Positions 1 through 7,501 of a stretch of DNA of 64,000 bases are shown here, piece by piece. The DNA lies in contig JAEZGX010000005.1 in NCBI GenBank assembly GCA_023416735.1, forward strand, positions 1 through 64,000, in the 5' to 3' direction. Positions within the stretch are counted from its first letter, which is position 1. Each line of letters begins with the position of its first letter. The notes below the pieces were generated by a model. That model was not told where the DNA came from. It did no database searches and saw nothing but the letters and a program-made list of their open reading frames with translations. Both the position numbers and the translations under genes were made by a program. Source of the stretch: Verrucomicrobiota bacterium. GTDB lineage: Bacteria > Verrucomicrobiota > Verrucomicrobiia > Opitutales > Opitutaceae.

Positions 1-1065
1 GGTGAAGCCGCCGATCTTCGCATCGGCGTTGGGGTAGGCCCGCATGATGGCCGCGATGTCCGCGATCTGCTTGTCCGAGTCGGCGCTCAGTTGCGCCGAG
101 CCGGTGGCAAAGGAGAGGCGGTCGAAGGCGAACCAACTCGTCTCGTCGACGGGGCGATTGGGGTCGGAGATGAAGCCGAGAAGCTGCGATTCGGTGCCGT
201 TGCTCGCCACGGTGATCGTCGTGCCGTCGGGAAGCTGTCGGCTCACCACCGCGACGGCGACCGACTCGCGCGGCGGGACGAGCACTCGTGTCACCTCGCC
301 GGTCGCATACTCGGTCTCGGCGCGCCGGTCGCGCCGCCCCATCGCCGCCCAGAGCAGGCCAAGGACCGCGAGCGCGCCGACGGTCGGCCAGATCCAGCGA
401 TTGCGCGATCCGTGGCGTTCCGGCGCCGGGACCTCGCGCCGACGATCCGCCTCGACGGACTCGTACGCTGGTTGTCGGTCGTCGGCGAAGCGCTGGGCGG
501 AACTCGTCGATCCCGACCGCGCTGGCTGACCGAGCAGCGCGGAGAGCCCCACCGGCTCCGCCGCGCGGATTGCGTCCGATTCGCTCGCCAGGCGACCACG
601 GACCTCATCCGCGGACAGCCCCTCGTCCGTCACTTGCCGCCTCAGATGACGGAGGACCAGCCCGGACACGAGAGGGACGAGCGACGCGACGGTGCTCGAG
701 CGCAGGCCACTGTCGCGCGCGATCACGGATTCCACCTGCGCCGTGTGCCCGCCGAAGACGGTGTTCACGAAGGTGCCAGCCGTCTCGGTGTGCTCCCGCA
801 CGCTGTCGAACCGATCGGCGAGCGCGAGGGTGTCGTCGGTATCGATCACGCTCGCGTCCGCCTCGCGCGACCGGACGACATCGAAGAGCCGCCGCGATCG
901 CGTGGGGTCGTCGAGCTGGCCGGCGATGCCGGCGAGCACGGCCGCAGCCGTTGCGCGGATGCCTCGGGCGACGTTCTGCTCCGACTCGCCGGAGCGAGAG
1001 GCGATGCCAGATGCGAGCCCTCGATCGATGACGCCGTCGATGGCGTCGAGATAGGATGCTGCCAT
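1..1065 (-). CDS. DUF937 / OmpA C-terminal domain membrane protein, partial
   Basis: The frame is open from the window edge to an ATG at 1065, so the C-terminus is cut off. An alternative ATG at 1080 is less likely, because GGAGAG at 1073-1078 is well placed as a ribosome binding site for 1065. Residues 1 to about 175 are Ala-rich and helical and resemble DUF937, including a LVPLVSGLVLRHLRRQV stretch. A polar Pro/Arg linker follows, then one membrane segment near residues 224-240 (WPTVGALAVLGLLWAAM). The last visible part is the start of an OmpA/MotB peptidoglycan-binding domain (FDRLSFATGSAQLSADS, then IGGFT at the edge). No N-terminal signal peptide is visible, so DUF937 is probably cytoplasmic and the OmpA domain periplasmic. 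The role is unknown; cell-envelope anchoring is an inference. Confidence 0.8.
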   Translation of the reverse strand, partial: MAASYLDAIDGVIDRGLASGIASRSGESEQNVARGIRATAAAVLAGIAGQLDDPTRSRRLFDVVRSREADASVIDTDDTLALADRFDSVREHTETAGTFVNTVFGGHTAQVESVIARDSGLRSSTVASLVPLVSGLVLRHLRRQVTDEGLSADEVRGRLASESDAIRAAEPVGLSALLGQPARSGSTSSAQRFADDRQPAYESVEADRRREVPAPERHGSRNRWIWPTVGALAVLGLLWAAMGRRDRRAETEYATGEVTRVLVPPRESVAVAVVSRQLPDGTTITVASNGTESQLLGFISDPNRPVDETSWFAFDRLSFATGSAQLSADSDKQIADIAAIMRAYPNADAKIGGFT

Positions 1066-1285
1066 GCTGCCACTCTCCATAGGGATGGATCCGGGCGAGC
1101 GTGCTGCCCGTCTGGCGAGGTCAGCCGGTCGACACCGACGGCCTCGACTCACGCCCGCTGGAAAGGGAAGCGGAGGGAAATTGGTACCGGCGAGCGAGAA
1201 TCGCGCGGGGAACGCGCGGTCCAAAGGTCCCAGTCGGCCGCGGCCTCGGGAACGCCCCCCGCTGACGAGACGAGCGTCCGGGGGT

Positions 1286-1323
1286 AAAACGACGAGGGGC
1301 CACTCGACAGAGTGGCCCCTCGT
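1286..1323 (-). terminator. Rho-independent terminator of tRNA-Arg
   Basis: A perfect 13-bp stem pairs 1292-1304 with 1311-1323 around a 6-base loop. On the minus strand it is followed by CG and TTTT at 1286-1289. It lies 38 bases downstream of the tRNA-Arg gene on the same strand and upstream of the DUF937/OmpA gene, so it probably ends the tRNA transcript. Confidence 0.85.
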
Positions 1324-1360
1324 ATTCATCGTGATCATCGCTCTCGCGTGACCGACCGAG

Positions 1361-1434
1361 CGCGCCCGGAAGGACTCGAACCTCCAACCTTCTGATCCGT
1401 AGTCAGATGCTCTATCCAATTGAGCTACGGGTGC
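1361..1434 (-). tRNA. tRNA-Arg (anticodon ACG)
   Basis: A complete cloverleaf can be folded on the minus strand. The anticodon stem TCTGA/TCAGA carries the loop CTACGGA, so the anticodon is ACG. The T arm is GGAGG-TTCGAGT-CCTTC. The discriminator base is G and no CCA is encoded, so CCA must be added by nucleotidyltransferase. The acceptor stem has one mismatch, A3 against C70 (5' GCACCCG, 3' CGGGCGC). A34 would need conversion to inosine by TadA to read CGU, CGC and CGA. Confidence 0.95.
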
Positions 1435-1552
1435 GCGAAAGAGCGCGAGAACAAGCAAGTTTCTCCTCGGAAGTGCAAGCGAGAATTTGCCGGAAACTGC
1501 ATAACATTTCGCGGCACTGCGCGCGCCCGAGACAACAGAGCCCAAACAAACT

Positions 1553-2014
1553 TCAGGACCCCGGTCCCTTGGGAATGATGGTGATTATTCCGCTGCGCTC
1601 CAGGATCGCGAACTTGATTTGCTCCAGTCGCTCAAGCCCCTGCAATTCGCGCGCCGCAGCCAGCACCTCTTCCACGTCGACGCCGCTCTTTTCCATTCGA
1701 TCCTCGAGCGGTTTGCCGTCTTTCAAAATGATCAGCGGCCGCCCCTCGGAAACGGACTCGAACCAGTTGGAACGTCTTTTCAGGAACGACAGCAAACGGT
1801 CGAGCACCAGCAGCGTGCAGATCAGAAGGAACGAGTTCGTCAGCGAAAAATCTTCGCCGAGCAGCGCCTGCTGCGTCGTTTCCGCAATGATCAGGAGCAT
1901 CACGAAATCGAACGTCGTGATCTGCGCCAGCGAGCGTTTCCCGAACGCCCGAAAGAGCACGAGCAGGAAGAGATAGACCCCCGCGGCACGTAGAACCGAG
2001 TCCATGGCAATCAT
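1553..2014 (-). CDS. YetF/DUF421 family membrane protein
   Basis: The 153-residue protein has three hydrophobic segments near residues 8-25, 37-55 and 58-76, followed by a soluble domain of about 75 residues with the DUF421 pattern (GRPLIILKDGKP near 91-102). This matches the short form of the YetF family, inner-membrane proteins of poorly known function. The ATG at 2014 overlaps the TGA of the upstream gene (ATGA), which fixes the start and implies translational coupling. It is the last gene of a minus-strand run that begins at yajC. The family call is solid, the function open. Confidence 0.85.
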   Translation of the reverse strand: MIAMDSVLRAAGVYLFLLVLFRAFGKRSLAQITTFDFVMLLIIAETTQQALLGEDFSLTNSFLLICTLLVLDRLLSFLKRRSNWFESVSEGRPLIILKDGKPLEDRMEKSGVDVEEVLAAARELQGLERLEQIKFAILERSGIITIIPKGPGS

Positions 2015-2526
2015 GGAAAGATGAACGATCGCATAACGATTGGCGGCTCGTCGCCCACCGTGATTCCCGCCGAGCGTAACCCCATCCGCGTAGCCTTGAC
2101 CTGCACCGTGATCGAACCGCGCGCACCGGCGGTGTGCGCAAATTGAAAGATCACCGTATTGTCTCCGAGCCTTTGCTTCTCGGGCGCAGGCGAAATCTGC
2201 TCGAGATCGAAAACGTCGAAAAACGAGGCATCGATCGCAACGGAAGTAGCGCCCGCCTCTGACGCGTTCTCCGGCAACGAGACACGAATCGCAATCGGCG
2301 AGTGCGCCCGCAAGAAGCGCGGATATTCGATCCGCGCACCGCCCTCCTGCGCCTCACGATGAGCCAGCCCGCCGCCGCCGAAAAGCCCGGCCAGTGCGGC
2401 CAACACCACCAGCACGACCACGATTTGTCCGATTCGCTGGACCCGCCACGACCTCCGCTGAAAGCCAATGTGCTCATCCAGCTCCAGATCGCCGACGCGA
2501 TGAACTTCCGGCTGCACGTGGCTCAT
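2011..2526 (-). CDS. single-pass membrane protein of unknown function
   Basis: The 171-residue product has a charged N-terminus of about 30 residues, one membrane helix near residues 33-53 rich in Val, Leu and Gly, and an extracytoplasmic part of about 115 residues predicted to be beta-rich (repeated short stretches such as IAIRVSL, SITVQVKA). I do not recognise the family. It ends in a 4-base overlap with the YetF-like gene, so the two are probably co-translated and may work together at the membrane. The ATG at 2526 is the only sensible start. Confidence 0.7.
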   Translation of the reverse strand: MSHVQPEVHRVGDLELDEHIGFQRRSWRVQRIGQIVVVLVVLAALAGLFGGGGLAHREAQEGGARIEYPRFLRAHSPIAIRVSLPENASEAGATSVAIDASFFDVFDLEQISPAPEKQRLGDNTVIFQFAHTAGARGSITVQVKATRMGLRSAGITVGDEPPIVMRSFIFP

Positions 2527-2612
2527 GTGCTACGGACCTGAACGGCCACCACCCGGTTCCCGCGACAACCCCGTCGCGCCCTCCCCCGCTGCGCGCGCGG
2601 GCACCTGCCCGT

Positions 2613-4334
2613 TCACACGTTAGCGAAACGCCAATCGATCAAGCACAACTGCAGAAATTTTCTGCCGTTGAAATGGTTCCATTTCAACTCCACCGCGAGA
2701 TCGAGCGGCACGCCGACCGGCGGCACGCGGTGCGACATTTTCCAAGCGACACCGTGCAGGCGACGCCCACGTCCGTCGTCGATTTGAAAGCGAAAATGTT
2801 GCCCTTTGAAAATCTCCGGCGGCGTGCTCAGCACCACCCCGCGCACGCCAAAGGTCGGCTCCGGATTTCCCTGCCCAAATGGATGCAGCGTATCCAACTC
2901 TTCCATCAGCCGCATCGTGATTTGTTCCGGCAGCAACCACGCGGCCAACTCCAGCCTCGGTTCGCCCAGCCCATCGCCGCTCGCCACCCTCACCGCCTCC
3001 GCGTAGCGAACGCGAAAACTTTCGAGGTTCTCCTTTCGTAACGCGATGCCCACCGCCATCGGATGCCCGCCCCAGCTCGTCAGCTGATCCCCGCACGAGC
3101 CCAGCACTTCGACGAGATTGATGCCGTCAATGCTCCTGCCCGACCCTTTTGCAATCTCCCCTTCGCTACCAAGCACGACGCAGGGTCGGTGATACTTCCG
3201 CGTGACGCGGCCGGCGACGATTCCGACCACGCCCGGATGCCAGTCTTCACTGAACAACACGATCCCCGGCCAGTCCGCGAACTGCGTTTCGATCATCTGC
3301 TCGGCCTCTTCGGTGATCTTGCGCTCGATCTCCTGCCGCTCCCGATTGAACGCGTCCAGCTGTCGCGCCGTCTCCACGCAAAACGTCTCGTCCTCGCTCA
3401 ACAACAACTCCACCGACAGCGCCGCGTCCGCCAGCCGCCCGGACGCGTTGATGCGTGGACCGAGCCGGAACGAAATATCCACGGGCGCGATCCCATGCTC
3501 AGGCTTCACGCCGGCGACATCCATCAACGCCCTCAAGCCCGGGCGGCGAGTCTCCTGCAAAATGCTCAAGCCATGCCGCGCCAGAATCCGATTCTCGCCC
3601 AGCAACGGCACGAGATCCGCCACCGTGCCCAGGGCCACGAGATCGAGATGATCGCGCAGCTTGATCCGGAACGCGACCGGATGATTCTCCGCGCGCAATT
3701 GTTTCAACAAGCCGTGCGCGAGTTTGAAGACGAGCCCCACCGTGCACAGATGCCGCCAAGCGTCGTCGCAACCGTTGTCGCCGCCATGCACATGCGGATT
3801 GATCAACATCCCGTCGAGCGCGCGTTCCTTGCAGCGATGGTGATCGAGCACGATGACGTCGATCCCCTGCTCGCGCAGATACGCGACTTCGTCGTGCGAA
3901 TTGGTGCCGCAGTCCAACACCACGAACAGATGCGGCTTCCCTTCCTCCAACGCGCGATCGATCGCGCTCCGCGTCAGTCCATAACCATCCTCCGCCCGCC
4001 GCGGCACGATGAAACGCGGGGTCAGTCCAAACCGCCGCAGCACGCTCACCAGCAACGCGGTGCTGCTCACGCCGTCGACGTCGTAGTCGCCCAACACCAC
4101 GATGCTCTCCTGCTGCGCGATCGCCTGACGCAGTCGCGTCGCCGCCACGTCGACGTTGCGCACCAGGAATGGATCGTTGAGCGCCGCGAGCGCCGGTTCG
4201 AGAAACCGCGCGCACGCTCCCGCTTCCCCCAAGCCCGCGCGCACGAGCAGCTCCGCCAGCACACGACTGACCCCCGCGCTCTTGCTGAGCGCCTCGATCT
4301 GCTCGGCAGGTAACGACGTGTAGGTCCAGCGCAT
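2613..4334 (-). CDS. recJ: single-stranded-DNA-specific exonuclease RecJ
   Basis: RecJ is a 5'-3' exonuclease on single-stranded DNA, used in RecF-type recombination, base excision repair and mismatch repair. The DHH-family motifs are present: DYDVDG near residues 83-88, DCGTNSHDE near 141-149 and LDHH near 163-166. A DHHA1 region follows with the GGH motif in SWGGHPMAVG, and the C-terminal OB-like domain is present. At 573 residues it has normal family length. The ATG at 4334 is preferred over the TTG at 4343. It lies 83 bases after secDF on the same strand. A GC-rich hairpin-forming stretch at about 4381-4412 sits between them but lacks a T run. Confidence 0.97.
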   Translation of the reverse strand: MRWTYTSLPAEQIEALSKSAGVSRVLAELLVRAGLGEAGACARFLEPALAALNDPFLVRNVDVAATRLRQAIAQQESIVVLGDYDVDGVSSTALLVSVLRRFGLTPRFIVPRRAEDGYGLTRSAIDRALEEGKPHLFVVLDCGTNSHDEVAYLREQGIDVIVLDHHRCKERALDGMLINPHVHGGDNGCDDAWRHLCTVGLVFKLAHGLLKQLRAENHPVAFRIKLRDHLDLVALGTVADLVPLLGENRILARHGLSILQETRRPGLRALMDVAGVKPEHGIAPVDISFRLGPRINASGRLADAALSVELLLSEDETFCVETARQLDAFNRERQEIERKITEEAEQMIETQFADWPGIVLFSEDWHPGVVGIVAGRVTRKYHRPCVVLGSEGEIAKGSGRSIDGINLVEVLGSCGDQLTSWGGHPMAVGIALRKENLESFRVRYAEAVRVASGDGLGEPRLELAAWLLPEQITMRLMEELDTLHPFGQGNPEPTFGVRGVVLSTPPEIFKGQHFRFQIDDGRGRRLHGVAWKMSHRVPPVGVPLDLAVELKWNHFNGRKFLQLCLIDWRFANV

Positions 4335-4417
4335 CGCTAGCAAGGTAAGCGCGTCGTCCCCAACGCACTGTCGGCTCAGGCGGGGGCGCGCGTCGAGCGA
4401 CGACGCGCCCTACCGCA

Positions 4418-6973
4418 TTACTGCGAAGCCTTGCTCGAGCCCGTCCACTCGTATTTCGGCGCGATGTCGTGATGCGCCTCGACGTGCTTCCGGTCGCCTT
4501 TGTGCCACCAGTAAAACACCGGGGCGGCGATGAAGAGCGAAGAGAACGTGCCGGTGATCACACCGATGAGCAGCGTGAACGCGATATCGTTTACGTCACC
4601 CGTCGTCACGACGATCAGCGTGATCGCGGTGAGCAGCGTGGTGCCGCCGGTGATCACGGTGCGTGAGAGCGTGAGGTTCAGCGAGCGGTTGATGATGTCG
4701 CGCAACGAGGTCGTCGGATCGAGCTTCAACTCTTCGCGAATGCGGTCGAAGACGACGATCGTGTCGTTGATCGAGTAACCGGCAATCAGCAGGATCGCCG
4801 CGACCATCGACGCGTTGAACTGTCGATCGAACATCACGAACAATCCGATCGTGATCAGTAGATCGTGGATGGTCGAAACCATCGCGCCCATGCCGTAGCC
4901 AAACTCGAATCGGAACGCGACGTAGCCCATGATCAGCAGGATCGACCAGAAGACCGACCAGAGCGCATTCCATTGAATCTCTTCGCCAATCGACGGACCG
5001 ATGCGGGTCTGTCCGGCGAGCTCGAAGCCCGCCTGCGGGAATTCCTTTTGCAGTCCTTCGATGAGCTGTCCGCCTTGTTCGAACGGCACTGTCGCTTTCA
5101 GCGTTTCGCTTTCCGTGCCGAGCGCCGTCTGGTAGGCGAACGTCGCTTCCGCGATTCCCGCGCGCTCCGCTGCCTGACGCAGCTCACCCACTTCGAGCCG
5201 CTGCGTGTAGTTCAGCGAAACCATGTCGCCGCCCAGGAAGTCGACGCCATAGACCGACTTGCCCTTGAACCCGACCACCACCACGCCGAGGATCACGATC
5301 ACCCAGGAAACGATGAAGGCCGGCTTCGCGTGTTTGAGAAAATCATACTTCGTGTCCTGCAACACGGAGAACATCTTCAGCGACTTGATCACACCGGGGT
5401 GAATCAGCGCTTCGAGCACCAGTTTGCTCACGACTACGGCCGCAAACATCGTCGAAAAAATACCGATGCCGAGCGTCAAGCCGAAGCCCTTCACCGGGCC
5501 CGTGCCGAGGAAATACATGATCATCGCCACAAAGAAGGTCGTGACGTTCGAATCGAAGATCGCCGACCACGCCTTTTCGAAACCGGCTTCGAGCGCCGCA
5601 CTCAGCGATTTGCCCAGTCGGAGCTCTTCGCGCATGCGCTCGAAGATAAGAATGTTGGCGTCGACCGACATCGCCAGCGTCAACACGATACCCGCGATAC
5701 CGGGCATCGAGAGCGTCGCACCGAAGCTCGCCATGATGCCAAGCGTGAGCATCACGTTGATGCCCATACCGATCGCGGCCACGATGCCGCCGATGGTGTA
5801 AAACGCCACGATGAAACCGATCGTCAGCACCGTGCTGATGATGAAGGCATTGCGCCCGCTGATCACCGCGTCGGTCGCCAGCGACGGCCCCACTTCATAC
5901 TGCTCCTTCACGACCAGCGGAAGGTCGAGCGGGTTGTTGAGCACATTGGCCAGATTCAACGCTTCGCGATCCGTGAAGCTGCCCGTGATCTGCGCCGAGT
6001 CGCTGTCGATCTCCTGTTGCACGGTCGGTGCCGAATAGAGCACGCCGTCGAGCACGATCGCGAGACGCCCCGTCGTGCCGGCCCGCTGCGCTTCCTGCAC
6101 GATGTCACGGGTGACCTGGGCAAACCGCGCCCGGCCCGCACTCGTGAACATCAAGATGATTTCCGGCTTCCCGTAGAGGTCGGGCCGCGCAAACGACGTG
6201 TCGATCGCCTCGCCCGTCATCTCCGGCCGCCGCTTAACAAAGAGCTCTTCCGTGTGGATCTCGCCGTTGCGACCTTCCTGCTCGAGCGTCATCGCCTCGT
6301 AGCCGGCCGGCACTTCGCCCGGAGGCGTGTTGATCGGCGACTGCGTCGGATGAACGATGCGGAAATCGAGTCGCGCCGGCTTCTTCACCGCGTCGACCAC
6401 CTCGGGATTATCCTTGGTGCTGACACCAGGAAGCTGCACCTCGATGCGATTATCGCCCACCGGCCGCACGATCGGCTCCGCCACCCCGAAGGCGTTGATG
6501 CGCGTGCTGATGATATCGATCGCCTTCTGAAGCTTTTCCTGGCGCTCGTGCGCGGGCTGATCCGCTACCGCCCGCTCATCGACTTCCAGCGTGAACGCCA
6601 CGCCGCCCTTCAGATCCAGACCGAGCTGAAGATTGCTCTTCGAGCGACGGAGCAGCTCGTTCATCAGGATATCGTTCCGCTTCTCGATGTTGCGGAGCGA
6701 GCTCTCGAGCCGCACGTCGGGGAAGTATTGCGAAAGATCGATGCGGCGTTCGCGAGCGATCTGCTTGAGCGCAACGAACTCGCTCAGCGCCTGGCCGTTG
6801 TTCTTCAGCGCGACCGCCTCGGCGAGCAGCGCATTGAATTCCGAGGTTTTGGCCGTCGCGTTTTCCTTCACGTATTCCGTGAAAGGCTGGTCTTGCACGG
6901 GCAGAAGCGTGCCGCCTGCCCACAGCACGACGGCAAGGCAGATGGCTATCTTCCAGAAGTTGCGTCTGAACAT
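4418..6973 (-). CDS. secDF: protein translocase subunit SecDF (fused)
   Basis: SecD and SecF are normally separate RND-type partners of SecYEG that use the proton gradient to pull secreted proteins through the membrane. Here one 851-residue chain carries both. After TM1 (residues 9-25) comes the SecD D1 motif GLDLKGG at 118-124, the P1 domain, the D4-type region (TGSFTDREALNLANVLNNP) and the SecD membrane bundle. The SecF half begins near residue 535 with its own TM and VDFLGGDMV motif, then a second bundle. About 80 helical, charged residues separate TM1 from D1, much longer than in bacterial SecD proteins I know. It lies downstream of yajC, the usual partner. Confidence 0.97.
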   Translation of the reverse strand: MFRRNFWKIAICLAVVLWAGGTLLPVQDQPFTEYVKENATAKTSEFNALLAEAVALKNNGQALSEFVALKQIARERRIDLSQYFPDVRLESSLRNIEKRNDILMNELLRRSKSNLQLGLDLKGGVAFTLEVDERAVADQPAHERQEKLQKAIDIISTRINAFGVAEPIVRPVGDNRIEVQLPGVSTKDNPEVVDAVKKPARLDFRIVHPTQSPINTPPGEVPAGYEAMTLEQEGRNGEIHTEELFVKRRPEMTGEAIDTSFARPDLYGKPEIILMFTSAGRARFAQVTRDIVQEAQRAGTTGRLAIVLDGVLYSAPTVQQEIDSDSAQITGSFTDREALNLANVLNNPLDLPLVVKEQYEVGPSLATDAVISGRNAFIISTVLTIGFIVAFYTIGGIVAAIGMGINVMLTLGIMASFGATLSMPGIAGIVLTLAMSVDANILIFERMREELRLGKSLSAALEAGFEKAWSAIFDSNVTTFFVAMIMYFLGTGPVKGFGLTLGIGIFSTMFAAVVVSKLVLEALIHPGVIKSLKMFSVLQDTKYDFLKHAKPAFIVSWVIVILGVVVVGFKGKSVYGVDFLGGDMVSLNYTQRLEVGELRQAAERAGIAEATFAYQTALGTESETLKATVPFEQGGQLIEGLQKEFPQAGFELAGQTRIGPSIGEEIQWNALWSVFWSILLIMGYVAFRFEFGYGMGAMVSTIHDLLITIGLFVMFDRQFNASMVAAILLIAGYSINDTIVVFDRIREELKLDPTTSLRDIINRSLNLTLSRTVITGGTTLLTAITLIVVTTGDVNDIAFTLLIGVITGTFSSLFIAAPVFYWWHKGDRKHVEAHHDIAPKYEWTGSSKASQ

Positions 6974-7061
6974 GGTTGGATTGGGTTTATTTAAAGTCTG
7001 GGGGAGCGAGACGCGCGCTCCGCCAGGCGGAGTCCGCGCATCGGGGCGGTGCGCGGAGGGG

Positions 7062-7412
7062 TTATTTCTTGGTTTCGCCGCCGGCCTTGTTCACGACCGC
7101 GCTCACGAAGCCCTTGCCGATCTCGATCTTGGTGTTGTCGGCGACCCGCACGACGAAACGGTCGTCCTTCACATTCGTAATGGTTCCGTAGATACCGCCG
7201 CTCGTCACGATCTCGTCGCCCGTCGTGAGGGCCTTCAACATCGCTTCGTGCTGCTTTTGCTTCTTCCGCTGCGGCGCGATCATCAGAAAATACATCGCCG
7301 CGAAGATCAAAATCATCGGCAGGAAGCTCATGAGCCCGCCTCCGGGGCCCGGCGCGGGCTGCTGCTGGGCGAGGAAGATCGAGGCGTCGGTGAGCGAGAG
7401 CATTTTCGTCAT
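7062..7412 (-). CDS. yajC: preprotein translocase accessory subunit YajC
   Basis: YajC is a small inner-membrane protein that associates with SecDF. The 116-residue product has one membrane segment near residues 28-45 (FLPMILIFAAMYFLMIAPQ), then the family signature of a basic stretch RKKQKQ and a GDEIVTSGGIYGTI motif near 65-78. The ATG at 7412 is chosen; the ATG at 7403 is also possible, and neither has a good Shine-Dalgarno sequence. It precedes secDF by 88 bases on the same strand. A 7-bp inverted repeat (7414-7420 with 7440-7446) sits directly in front of the start codon and could reduce ribosome access. Confidence 0.95.
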   Translation of the reverse strand: MTKMLSLTDASIFLAQQQPAPGPGGGLMSFLPMILIFAAMYFLMIAPQRKKQKQHEAMLKALTTGDEIVTSGGIYGTITNVKDDRFVVRVADNTKIEIGKGFVSAVVNKAGGETKK

Positions 7413-7501
7413 TGCGTGTTGAGTGATTTGAAAAAAGAAAACACGCATCTAACGAATTACGTGTTCGCAAAAGCAAGCCATAAGTCCCCCGCTTTCCCTC
7501 G

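Noticed and set aside
1740..1770. A GGACTCGAACC-like string resembling a tRNA T arm
   Set aside because: It lies within the YetF-like coding sequence and no cloverleaf can be folded.
4381..4412. GC-rich hairpin between recJ and secDF as a terminator
   Set aside because: The stem has a bulge and no T run on the minus strand; it may be a repeat copy, but support is weak.
4865..6994. Long open frame on the plus strand over secDF
   Set aside because: It is antisense to secDF with Arg/His-rich composition and no recognisable domain.
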